From Blastocatellia bacterium UBA7656 (GTDB lineage Bacteria > Acidobacteriota > Blastocatellia > UBA7656), in assembly GCA_002483445.1 (NCBI GenBank), contig DLHY01000143.1:1-64000 (forward strand): DNA of 64,000 nucleotides, given 5' to 3'. The notes under the pieces are model-generated. The model made no database searches, was not told the origin of the DNA, and worked only from the letters and a program-made list of their open reading frames with translations. This document shows positions 8,548 through 16,567 of the stretch, in pieces. Each line of letters starts with the position of its first letter. The stretch's first letter is position 1. Position numbers and translations under genes: made by a program.

Positions 8548-9362
8548 CTGTTTATCAGGCCGAACGATCATCGTCCCGGTGGGCGACGATGATAGGCGAT
8601 GTCATCTCGTCGCGGGAACTGATCTGGCGACTCTTCGTTCGCGACTTCGCGGCCAAGTATGAGCAATCCGCGCTGGGCTACCTATGGGCGCTCGGCCCGC
8701 CGTTGGTCACAGTGGCGATCTTCACTTTTCTCACGCGCAACCGGGTTATCTCAGTCGGAGAGACCGCGCTCCCCTATCCGGCCTTCGTGCTGCTCGGTCT
8801 CACGGTGTGGGGACTGTTTTCAGGCTCGTTGATGTCGATCACTTCTTCGCTGACAGGCGCGGCCAACGTCATCAAGAAAATGAATTTTCCGCGCGAAGCT
8901 TTGGTCTTCGCCGCGCTCGGTCAGGCGTTGGTCGATACTCTCATACGCACGGTTCTGCTCGCGCTTTTTTTCGTCTGGTATGGCGTGCCTGTTCGCTGGA
9001 CTATAGCCCTGATTCCTTTACTGTTCGCGCCAATGCTTATGCTGACCATTGGAGCGGGGTTTCTGCTCTCGACGCTCAACGCAATCATTCGCGATGTGAG
9101 CAGCGCGCTGGGGCTGGCGCTTCAGTTCGCGATGTTTCTCACTCCCGTAGTCTACCCGGCTCCGAAAGAGTGGCCATTCATTCTGATCAACTACGTCAAC
9201 CCTGTAAGCGCGTTCGTCGTCGCCGCGCATGACCTTGCTTCAAAAGGCGCGTTGACGATGCCTGCGACGCTCATTTCATCATCGCTGTTCGGCCTCCTGC
9301 TGTTCCTTCTCGGCTGGAGGGTGTTCAGGCTTGCACAGCCTATAGTCGGAGAGAGAGTCTGA
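8529..9362 (+). CDS. ABC-2 type polysaccharide export permease (Wzm-like)
   Basis: This 277-residue integral membrane subunit has about six membrane helices and the ABC-2 fold of Wzm/TagG/RfbA-type exporters, which move completed undecaprenyl-linked polysaccharide across the inner membrane. An amphipathic N-terminal segment (LIWRLFVRDFAAKYEQSALGYLW) carries the R-D-x-x-x-x-Y pattern typical of these permeases. The late TPVVYP and NPVSAFV motifs are also characteristic. The ATG at 8529 gives a 19-base overlap with the methyltransferase, and a GTG at 8543 is an alternative. One base separates its stop from the ATPase gene. Confidence 0.93.
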   Translation: MRQDSVTVYQAERSSSRWATMIGDVISSRELIWRLFVRDFAAKYEQSALGYLWALGPPLVTVAIFTFLTRNRVISVGETALPYPAFVLLGLTVWGLFSGSLMSITSSLTGAANVIKKMNFPREALVFAALGQALVDTLIRTVLLALFFVWYGVPVRWTIALIPLLFAPMLMLTIGAGFLLSTLNAIIRDVSSALGLALQFAMFLTPVVYPAPKEWPFILINYVNPVSAFVVAAHDLASKGALTMPATLISSSLFGLLLFLLGWRVFRLAQPIVGERV

Positions 9363-9363
9363 A

Positions 9364-10653
9364 ATGTCTGACGAAGCCGCGGTAATCGTCGAGGGCGTCT
9401 CAAAAAAATTCTGCAAGAGCCTGCGTCGCACTATGTACTATGGCGTGCGCGACCTCCTGGCCGACACCCTTCATCTCCAGCGACGCAGCGAGCATCTCAG
9501 ACCGGGCGAATTCTGGGCGCTCAAAGACCTCAGCTTCGAGCTTCGTCGCGGCGAATGGCTCGGAGTCGTCGGCCCGAACGGCGCAGGCAAATCGACGCTT
9601 CTGAAACTGCTCAACGGTATCGTTCGTCCCGACGAGGGAAGGATCGAAGTTCGCGGACGACTGGGCGCGCTGATCGAACTGGGCGCGGGATTTCATCCGC
9701 TGCTCACGGGCCGCGAGAACATCTATGTTCAGGGCGCGATCATGGGAATGAGCCGACGCGAGATGGAGGGGAAGCTCGACGAGATAATCGATTTCGCGGG
9801 CATAGGTGATTTCATCGATACGCCACTGAAATTTTATAGCTCAGGTATGCACGCCCGTCTCGGCTTTTCCATAGCCATTCACTTCAACCCTGACAGCCTC
9901 GTGGTCGATGAGGTTCTGGCCGTCGGAGACATTTCGTTTCAGGAAAAGTGTATGCGACGCATGGAGCGAATGCGCGCGAAGGACAAAGCGGTGCTTATGG
10001 TTCAACAGCACACCTACTGGATCGAAGCCCTGTGCGACCGCGCGATGTGGTTAGACAAAGGCGGCTGCGTCCGCATAGGCAAAGCCGCGGATGTCGTGAG
10101 GGCTTATCTCGATGATCAGGATCATCGCCTTGCCGCTTCAACGCGCGAGGAGTTGTCGAAACTGCCCGACGATATGCATACCCCGGCGAGCATAGAAGTG
10201 GTCGAACTTCTTGGCGAAGACGGCGTGGTGAAGGACACTTTTTACAGCGGCGAGCAGATGACGGTGCGGATTCATTACAATGCTCACGAGCGTATAGAAT
10301 GGCCGCTCTTCAACATTCGCGTCTTTCATCGCGGGCAGGGCGTGCTTGAAGCCAGTATGCTCATCGACGGGCCTGAAGCCGAAGAGATCGAAGGCCGCGG
10401 CACGGTCGAATGCCGATTGGACTCACTGCCCCTTACTCCGAAAGTTTACGAGGTCGTCATATTCGCCCGCGCCAAAGAGGGAGTGTCGGACATCGTGCCG
10501 ATGCGCACTTATGCTGTGTTTCAGATCAGCGAAGAGAACCGCGACGGATGGCCTATGCGCGGGCCGATGGCGATAAATCATCTGCGCCAGGGATCGCCGG
10601 TTTACGTCCGCCGGTCGTGGCATTTTCAAAACGGGAAGGGATCAAAGCCTTGA
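9364..10653 (+). CDS. ABC transporter ATP-binding protein with C-terminal carbohydrate-binding domain (Wzt-like)
   Basis: This 429-residue ATPase is the partner of the preceding permease. The nucleotide-binding domain covers about residues 1-250: Walker A GPNGAGKS at 70-77, the YSSGMHARLGFS signature region and Walker B LVVDEVLAVGD. From about residue 275 a Wzt_C-type beta-sandwich begins (SIEVVELL). In the family this domain recognises the finished or capped chain. The H-loop is odd: the usual VSH reads VQQH, so the switch His appears as Q215 with a His at 216. If that is real, hydrolysis may be altered. The gene ends in a TTGA overlap with the PseB gene. Confidence 0.93.
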   Translation: MSDEAAVIVEGVSKKFCKSLRRTMYYGVRDLLADTLHLQRRSEHLRPGEFWALKDLSFELRRGEWLGVVGPNGAGKSTLLKLLNGIVRPDEGRIEVRGRLGALIELGAGFHPLLTGRENIYVQGAIMGMSRREMEGKLDEIIDFAGIGDFIDTPLKFYSSGMHARLGFSIAIHFNPDSLVVDEVLAVGDISFQEKCMRRMERMRAKDKAVLMVQQHTYWIEALCDRAMWLDKGGCVRIGKAADVVRAYLDDQDHRLAASTREELSKLPDDMHTPASIEVVELLGEDGVVKDTFYSGEQMTVRIHYNAHERIEWPLFNIRVFHRGQGVLEASMLIDGPEAEEIEGRGTVECRLDSLPLTPKVYEVVIFARAKEGVSDIVPMRTYAVFQISEENRDGWPMRGPMAINHLRQGSPVYVRRSWHFQNGKGSKP

Positions 10654-11636
10654 GCGATTTTCATGACAAGACGATTCTAGTCACCGGAGGCACCGGATCG
10701 TTCGGTAAAAAATTCGCCGAAATTCTCCTGCGCGATCATCATCCGGCGAAGCTCATCATCTTCAGCCGCGATGAACTCAAGCAGCACGAAATGCGCACGG
10801 GCGGATTCGATCACGAGAGCCTGCGATATTTCATCGGCGATGTGCGCGATGTGGAGCGACTCAGAAGAGCTATGCGCGGAGTCGATGTGGTCGTTCACGC
10901 GGCTGCGCTCAAACAGGTTCCCGCCTGCGAGTACAATCCTATAGAAGCGGTGATGACGAACGTGATGGGCGCAAAAAACGTAATCGATGCCGCGCTCGAT
11001 TCAAACGTCGGTAAAGTTCTCGCGCTCAGCACCGATAAAGCAGTCAATCCGGTGAACCTCTACGGCGCGACCAAACTCGTGGCCGAGAAGCTCTTCGTTC
11101 AAGCCAACGCTTACAGCGGGGCGGGGCCGACTCGTTTCAGTTGCGTTCGATACGGAAACGTGGTGGGAAGTCGCGGCAGCGTCATCCCGCTTTTTTTGAA
11201 ACAGCGCGACAGCGGACGTATCACCGTGACCGATCCGCGAATGACAAGGTTCTGGATCACTCTCGATCAGGGCGCGCAATTCGTCATCAATTGTATAGAG
11301 CGTATGCAGGGTGGAGAAGTATTTGTCCCTAAGATACCGAGCATGAGCATTACGGATTTAGCCCGCGCTGTCGCGCCTGATTGCGATGTCGAAAAAGTAG
11401 GCATACGACCGGGCGAAAAGCTGCACGAGGCTCTAGTCTCCGAAGACGAAGCCCGTCACACCATCGAGCTTGATGATATGTTCGTCGTCAAACCCGCTCA
11501 CCCGTGGTGGATAAGAGATAGCTGGAAGGAAGGCCGCCCGCTGGCTGAAGGCTTTCGCTACACCAGCGACACCAACGAAGAATGGCTCGGCGTCGATGAC
11601 CTTAAAAAGCTGGCATCGGAAGAGAGAAGTCAGTAG
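10650..11636 (+). CDS. pseB: UDP-N-acetylglucosamine 4,6-dehydratase (inverting), PseB type
   Basis: This short-chain dehydrogenase/reductase of 328 residues, the usual PseB length, carries out the first step of pseudaminic acid synthesis: C4/C6 dehydration and C5 inversion of UDP-GlcNAc. The NAD(P) motif is TGGTGSFG at residues 12-19. Catalytic residues are visible in STDKAVNPVNLYGATK: D129/K130 and Y138/K142. The TTG at 10650 overlaps the preceding stop and follows GGGAAGGG. Longer readings only translate the ATPase gene in another frame. The last codons (ERSQ, stop) are formed by the start of an intergenic heptamer repeat, so the C-terminus may have been reset by repeat insertion. Confidence 0.93.
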   Translation: MSDFHDKTILVTGGTGSFGKKFAEILLRDHHPAKLIIFSRDELKQHEMRTGGFDHESLRYFIGDVRDVERLRRAMRGVDVVVHAAALKQVPACEYNPIEAVMTNVMGAKNVIDAALDSNVGKVLALSTDKAVNPVNLYGATKLVAEKLFVQANAYSGAGPTRFSCVRYGNVVGSRGSVIPLFLKQRDSGRITVTDPRMTRFWITLDQGAQFVINCIERMQGGEVFVPKIPSMSITDLARAVAPDCDVEKVGIRPGEKLHEALVSEDEARHTIELDDMFVVKPAHPWWIRDSWKEGRPLAEGFRYTSDTNEEWLGVDDLKKLASEERSQ

Positions 11637-11710
11637 TCAGAAGACAGAAGTCAGAAGACAGGATATGCGTGCATTCCGACTCCAGACTCCAGACTCTCGA
11701 CTCCAGACTT
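11627..11710. repeat. Paired heptamer tandem repeats between pseB and pseC
   Basis: The left block has about four units of AGTCAGA/AGACAGA. The right block has about four units of GACTCCA/GACTCTC. Both have a 7-base period, and they face each other as loose inverse complements. The block fills the 90-base gap between the two genes and supplies the stop codon of the first. Confidence 0.75.
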
Positions 11711-11726
11711 TTCATGAGGATTTGTC

Positions 11727-12920
11727 GTGAACGAACATCTTGCAATCGATGGCGGTACTCCCGTTAGAAAAAACACTTTGCCTTATGGTCGCCAGTCTAT
11801 AGAAGAAGAAGATATCCAGGCAGTCGTCGAAGTGCTGCGTTCAGACTGGCTGACGACCGGCCCGAAAGTCAGTGAGTTCGAGCGCGCGTTCGCTAAGTAT
11901 GTCGGCGCGCGAGAAGCCGTGGCTGTCGCAAACGGCACTGCCGCTTTGCACGCGGCGGTTTATGCGCTACGGATAGGGCCGGGGGATGAAGTCATTGTGC
12001 CTGCGGTGACCTTTGCCGCAAGCGCGAATGCAGTGGTTTATCAGGGAGGTACGCCGGTCTTTGCTGATGTTGAAAAGGAAACGCTGCTCATCGATGCAGC
12101 ACAGGTTGAAGCGAAAATCAGCCCTCGAACGAGAGCTATAATCGCGGTCGATTACGCGGGCCAGCCCTGCGATTACGACGCGCTGCGCGAGTTAGCCGAA
12201 CCTCATTCGATTGCTATCATAAGCGATGCCTGTCACGCGCTCGGCGGGAAATACAAGGATCGGAAGGTGGGCGGGCTTGGGCGTCTGAGCGCGTTCAGCC
12301 TTCATCCGGTCAAGCATATCACCACAGGCGAAGGCGGAGTGATAACGACCGATGATGAGGAGCTTGCGCGCCGTATGAGGGTGTTTCGCAATCACGGCAT
12401 CACGAGCGATCATCGCCAGCGCGAAGCCTTAGGGTCGTGGTTTTACGAGATGGTCGATCTCGGTTTCAACTATCGCCTGACCGATTTTCAATGCGCGCTC
12501 GGATTGAGTCAACTTCGCCGCCTCGATTCATGGATAGAGCGGCGACAGGAAATCGCTGCACGTTATGATCGAGCCTTTGCCGATGTTGAAGCAGTCAACC
12601 CGCTTGGAGTGAGGAGAGAAGTTTCTCACGCATATCATCTCTATGTCGTGAGAGCGAACACTGATCTTTTGAGAGTGGATCGAAGCCGCATCTTTGCTGC
12701 TCTGCGGGCCGAGGGCATAGGGGTCAACGTGCATTACGTGCCGGTTCATCTGCATCCGTTTTATCGAGAGCGATTTGGGACTGCGCCGGGATTGTGTCCG
12801 GTGGCGGAAGCGGCTTATGAGCAGATTTTGAGCCTGCCTCTGTTTGCAGCAATGACCGATGAGGATGTAGATGATGTCATAAGCGCCGTTTTCAAAGTCT
12901 GCGGCGCTTATCGAAATTGA
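11727..12920 (+). CDS. pseC: UDP-4-amino-4,6-dideoxy-N-acetyl-beta-L-altrosamine transaminase, PseC type
   Basis: This PLP aminotransferase of 397 residues carries out the second pseudaminic step, amination at C4 of the PseB product. The PseC-specific opening LPYGRQSIEEEDIQAVVEVL is followed by RSDWLTTGPKVSEFE, then the AGQPCD motif and SDACHALGGKYK. The PLP lysine is K196 in SLHPVKHITTGEGG, a PseC/ArnB signature. A leading segment of about 20 residues (IDGGTPVRK) also occurs in other DegT enzymes. The start is GTG at 11727, which avoids the upstream repeat. Assignment rests on the motifs together with the neighbouring pseB and pseI genes. Confidence 0.92.
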   Translation: MNEHLAIDGGTPVRKNTLPYGRQSIEEEDIQAVVEVLRSDWLTTGPKVSEFERAFAKYVGAREAVAVANGTAALHAAVYALRIGPGDEVIVPAVTFAASANAVVYQGGTPVFADVEKETLLIDAAQVEAKISPRTRAIIAVDYAGQPCDYDALRELAEPHSIAIISDACHALGGKYKDRKVGGLGRLSAFSLHPVKHITTGEGGVITTDDEELARRMRVFRNHGITSDHRQREALGSWFYEMVDLGFNYRLTDFQCALGLSQLRRLDSWIERRQEIAARYDRAFADVEAVNPLGVRREVSHAYHLYVVRANTDLLRVDRSRIFAALRAEGIGVNVHYVPVHLHPFYRERFGTAPGLCPVAEAAYEQILSLPLFAAMTDEDVDDVISAVFKVCGAYRN

Positions 12921-12940
12921 ACCTCTAAGGAGTTCATGCC

Positions 12941-13486
12941 TTGGATACGCCATTCATTGTCGGTTCACAGATATACCTCAGACCGCTTGAGCGGAAAGAC
13001 CTCAATGGGCGGTATTTAAGCTGGCTTAACGACCCTGAAGTTACCCGCTATCTCGAAAGCGGCATCTTCCCTTGCACAATGGGAGAGCTTGAGAAATTCT
13101 ATGAGCAGGTTACCGCTTCTCAGAACCAGGTCATCCTTGCGATAGTCGATAAATCTACAGATCAGCACATAGGAAACGTCAAGATTGGTCCCATTAACTG
13201 GGTGCATCGCAAAGCCACGTTTGGAATTCTCGTCGGCGACAAGAGTTTTTGGGGGAAGGGAGTCGGAACAGAAGCTACCAGACTGATGGTCGAGTATGGC
13301 TTCTTTCGTCTCAACATCAGGCGGATAGATCTGGGTGTATATGCAGAGCATGAAGCGGCTGTGCGTTCGTATGAAAAAGTCGGCTTTCTGATTGAGGGAA
13401 GGTTCCGCGAAGAGTTGTTCCACGAAGGCAAATACAAGGATCGCCTGTGGATGGGATTGTTGCGCTCGGAATACAAACGCGCTTGA
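12941..13486 (+). CDS. GNAT N-acetyltransferase (RimJ/RimL or PseH-like)
   Basis: This 181-residue protein has a GNAT fold of the RimJ/RimL/Acetyltransf_3 type. The segments IYLRPLERKDL, GILVGDKSFWGKGVGTEATRLM (the acetyl-CoA pyrophosphate loop, Q/RxxGxG/A-like) and AVRSYEKVGFLIEGRFRE are visible. Directly after pseC it is well placed to act as PseH, acetylating the new 4-amino group of the sugar nucleotide. A second GNAT domain is fused to PseG at 16564, so which one does the PseH step is open. The TTG start at 12941 is favoured by AAGGAG eight bases upstream. Confidence 0.87.
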   Translation: MDTPFIVGSQIYLRPLERKDLNGRYLSWLNDPEVTRYLESGIFPCTMGELEKFYEQVTASQNQVILAIVDKSTDQHIGNVKIGPINWVHRKATFGILVGDKSFWGKGVGTEATRLMVEYGFFRLNIRRIDLGVYAEHEAAVRSYEKVGFLIEGRFREELFHEGKYKDRLWMGLLRSEYKRA

Positions 13487-13508
13487 GGAAGCAAGCGTCC
13501 GGTAGAAA

Positions 13509-14522
13509 ATGACGATGAAGGCTCTTGTTGTTGGAGGAGGATCGATCGGATTCCGCCATCTCCGAAATCTCACGCGACTAGGCGTGGTTGCGCAGGCGCT
13601 TGTCGAACCTGACGTCGGGCGGCGCGCTGATTTATGCAGTCAACTTGCCCTCGCAGGGTTTGGCACACTTGAGGAGGGGCTTGAATGGGAGCCGGATATC
13701 GTAGTAATAAGCACCCCCAGCCATCTTCACGTCGGACAGGCTATTGAAGCAGCGCGACGCGGGTACCCGCTCTTTGTTGAAAAACCGCTGTCTCACAGCA
13801 AGGAAAGATTGTGTGATCTGGTGAAGGAAGTCGACAGCCGAAAGCTGATTTCTCTAGTCGGCTGCAATATGCGATTTCATCCCGGTCCGGCAAAAGTCAA
13901 ACAGTTGCTCGAAAGCGGGATGATAGGCCGGGTCCTGTTTGCGCGAATTCACACGGGGTCTTATCTTCCTGCCTGGCGTCCCTGGCAGGACTACCGCCAG
14001 AGTTACAGCGCCAGCGCCAGCATGGGTGGCGGCTGCATCCTCGATTGCATTCATGAAATCGATCTGGCTCGCTGGTATCTTGGCAATGTAAGCCAGGTGT
14101 TTTGCGTCGCGGAGCATCTGAGTTCTCTGGAAATCGATGTTGAAGATATCGCTGTCTTGATTTGCCGCCACTTGAGCGGCGCTCTATCGGAAATCCATCT
14201 CGACTATGTGCAAAGGAGTTATGAACGCGGATGTCAGGTTGTTGGCGAACGAGGCTCTATACTCTGGAACTACAACGAGGGAGTTGTAAAATGGTTTGAC
14301 GCCGAAAGCGATTGCTGGACTGTGTATTCACAGCCTGATGATTGGAAGTTAAACCAGATGTACCTGGATGAGATGGAGCACTTCCTTGATTGTGTCAAAA
14401 GCGAAAGGCAAACGACGCTTCCAATTGTGGACGCTGTCGAAGTTATGCGAATAGCTCTTGGAGCAAAAGTATCAGCCGGTTGCGGAAATTTTATTTCAAC
14501 CGATAGCGTTTTCTTATGCTAG
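13509..14522 (+). CDS. Gfo/Idh/MocA family oxidoreductase
   Basis: This 337-residue NAD(P)-dependent oxidoreductase has an N-terminal Rossmann domain (VVGGGSIGFRHLRNL), the VISTPSHLHV segment and the family signature FVEKPLS near residue 97. A C-terminal alpha/beta domain contains GGCILDCIHEIDLARW, which supplies the catalytic Asp/His region. Family members oxidise or reduce sugar nucleotides. The classical Pse pathway has no such step, so it may modify the nonulosonic acid or make another precursor together with the downstream SpsF-aminotransferase fusion. Similar enzymes accompany SpsF genes in other surface-glycan loci. It overlaps the next gene by seven bases. Confidence 0.88.
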   Translation: MTMKALVVGGGSIGFRHLRNLTRLGVVAQALVEPDVGRRADLCSQLALAGFGTLEEGLEWEPDIVVISTPSHLHVGQAIEAARRGYPLFVEKPLSHSKERLCDLVKEVDSRKLISLVGCNMRFHPGPAKVKQLLESGMIGRVLFARIHTGSYLPAWRPWQDYRQSYSASASMGGGCILDCIHEIDLARWYLGNVSQVFCVAEHLSSLEIDVEDIAVLICRHLSGALSEIHLDYVQRSYERGCQVVGERGSILWNYNEGVVKWFDAESDCWTVYSQPDDWKLNQMYLDEMEHFLDCVKSERQTTLPIVDAVEVMRIALGAKVSAGCGNFISTDSVFLC

Positions 14523-16567
14523 TTGCGATAGTGCAGGCCCGTATAGGATCAACTCGATTGCCCGGAAAGGTTATTGCAGATGTGGCAGGGCGGCCTATGC
14601 TGCTGCAAGTGGTGGAGCGAGTGAGCCGATCGAAGCTGATCAGCAAAGTCGTGGTCGCAACCTCCGAAAATGCGGCGGACGATCCTATCGCCGCTCTCTG
14701 TCGAAAGGAAGGCATATCCTGTTTTCGTGGCAGCGAGGAAGATGTCCTCGACCGTTACTACAATGCTGCAAAGGAACATCTTGCCGATGTGGTCGTGCGC
14801 ATTACTGCCGACTGTCCGCTCATCGATCCGGCAGTCATCGATAAAGTAGTAAGTCGTTTTCGAGAAAACGACTGCGACTATGTTTCGAATACGATTCGTT
14901 ATACATATCCAGACGGACTGGATACGGAAGTATTCTCGTTTCTCGCCCTCGAACGAGCGTGGGCGGAAGCCGGCAAGCAATCCGAGCGCGAGCATGTGAC
15001 TTCTTATATTCGAACATCAGGTCGCTTCCGGGTTGCAAGCGTCGAGAATGATACGAATCTGTCCGGCTGCGACTACAGATGGACAGTGGATGAATTCGAA
15101 GACCTTGAATTCGTCCGAAAGGTTTATACTGCGCTCAGTGACAAAACATTTTTTGGAATGCGGGAGGTGATGGAGTTGATTGAACAAAGACCAGATATCC
15201 GGCAATCGAACAGCGGGATTATTATGAACGAAGGGTATTATCGAACTTTGTATGCTCAGGCTAAGGCGGGCGCGGCTCATCCACTGAAGCTGGATCAATC
15301 TCGTTACTGGCTCGACAGATCGCGAAGTGTGATACCCGGTTGCGCTCAAACCTTCAGCAAAAGCTCCAATCAGTATGTCCAGGGAGTATCGCCCGTATTC
15401 CTCCAGAAAGGCAAAGGCTGTCGCGTGTGGGATGTCGACGGTAGCGAGTATATAGATTACGTTCAGGGCTTGCTTCCTAACATTCTCGGCTACGCCAACG
15501 ATGAAGTTAATGCGGCAGCCGCGAAGCAGTATGGCGAAGGGCATAGTTTTTCGTTGCCGCATCCTCTCGAAGTGCAGCTTGCCGAGCGCCTGATCGATTT
15601 GATTCCGTGCGCCGAAATGGTGCGCTTTGCAAAAAACGGCTCCGATGCCACGGCGGGCGCTGTAAGAGCGGCGCGGGCTTACACGGGCCGGGATCGAATA
15701 GCGTGCTGCGGCTATCACGGGTGGCAGGATTGGTTCGTGGGAAGCACCACGAGAAATGCGGGAGTGCCAGGCGTGGTGCGCGAGTTGACGCATCCATTCG
15801 CTTACAACGATCTCGCAAGCCTTGAAAAACTTCTCAATGAGCATCTCGGAGAATTCGCAGCTATCATCATGGAGCCTGTCAATTTTGTGGAGCCTGGTCA
15901 GGGATACTTGCAAAGCGTCAAAGACCTCGCGCACAAACACGGCGCTCTATTGATATTCGACGAAATATGCAGCGGGTTTCATTTCGGTTTGGGCGGCGCT
16001 CAAAAGCGTTTCGGGGTAACCCCCGATCTGGCCTGTTTCGGAAAAGCGATGGGCAACGGTTATCCTATCGCCTGCGTGGTCGGTCGCGCGGAGGTGATGC
16101 GAGTCTTCGAAGAAATCTTTTTCAGCTTCACCTTCGGCGGAGAAGTCGCCTCGATTGCCGCGGCGATGAAGGTGCTGGATATTCTGGAGCAGACTGATGC
16201 TCTGGCGCGGATGGAAGAAAACGGACGCCGGTTGCAGGATGGCTTCAATGCGATGGCGAAACAGGCTCGGCTGTCAGAAAGATTCAAGTGTGTCGGATGG
16301 CCCGTATGGTCGCTGATGAAATTTTTGAGCGCCGAAGGCAAAGACAGTTTTCTTGAGCGCAGCCTGTTCCAACAGGAATCGATCAAGCGAGGCATTCTCT
16401 TTCTTGCAACTCACAACATGACTGCCGCTCACGACGATCTTTCGACAGAGCAAACTCTGGAAGCCTACGCCTCGGTCTTCAAGACACTAGCCGGATGGCT
16501 TTCTGACAACGACCCGGCTCGCCATCTGGAAGGCGCGATGATTCAGCCTGTTTTCAAAGTGCGATGA
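14516..16567 (+). CDS. Fusion: SpsF-like cytidylyltransferase + class III aminotransferase (GSA-aminomutase-like)
   Basis: One 683-residue reading frame joins two enzymes. Residues 1 to about 235 are a SpsF-type CMP-transferase (IVQARIGSTRLPGKVI, then RITADCPLIDP near 100), which would activate the nonulosonic acid as CMP-sugar. Residues of about 255-670 are a class III PLP aminotransferase like glutamate-1-semialdehyde aminomutase (KGKGCRVWDVDGSEYIDY, FDEICSGFHFG). Its PLP lysine is K510 in CFGKAMGNGYP. The linker holds no stop or frameshift. Both halves are full length, so this looks like a true bifunctional enzyme. What the aminotransferase half aminates is unknown. It is coupled by overlaps to the genes on both sides. 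Confidence 0.92.
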   Translation: MLVAIVQARIGSTRLPGKVIADVAGRPMLLQVVERVSRSKLISKVVVATSENAADDPIAALCRKEGISCFRGSEEDVLDRYYNAAKEHLADVVVRITADCPLIDPAVIDKVVSRFRENDCDYVSNTIRYTYPDGLDTEVFSFLALERAWAEAGKQSEREHVTSYIRTSGRFRVASVENDTNLSGCDYRWTVDEFEDLEFVRKVYTALSDKTFFGMREVMELIEQRPDIRQSNSGIIMNEGYYRTLYAQAKAGAAHPLKLDQSRYWLDRSRSVIPGCAQTFSKSSNQYVQGVSPVFLQKGKGCRVWDVDGSEYIDYVQGLLPNILGYANDEVNAAAAKQYGEGHSFSLPHPLEVQLAERLIDLIPCAEMVRFAKNGSDATAGAVRAARAYTGRDRIACCGYHGWQDWFVGSTTRNAGVPGVVRELTHPFAYNDLASLEKLLNEHLGEFAAIIMEPVNFVEPGQGYLQSVKDLAHKHGALLIFDEICSGFHFGLGGAQKRFGVTPDLACFGKAMGNGYPIACVVGRAEVMRVFEEIFFSFTFGGEVASIAAAMKVLDILEQTDALARMEENGRRLQDGFNAMAKQARLSERFKCVGWPVWSLMKFLSAEGKDSFLERSLFQQESIKRGILFLATHNMTAAHDDLSTEQTLEAYASVFKTLAGWLSDNDPARHLEGAMIQPVFKVR

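Noticed and set aside
10410..10649. N-terminal extension of PseB
   Set aside because: It only reads the ABC ATPase gene in another frame. TGGTGSFG aligns at the normal PseB distance from the TTG at 10650.
15017..15940. Minus-strand open frame of 307 codons within the SpsF-aminotransferase fusion
   Set aside because: No family motif, and the + strand frame runs through conserved PLP-enzyme motifs at the same place.
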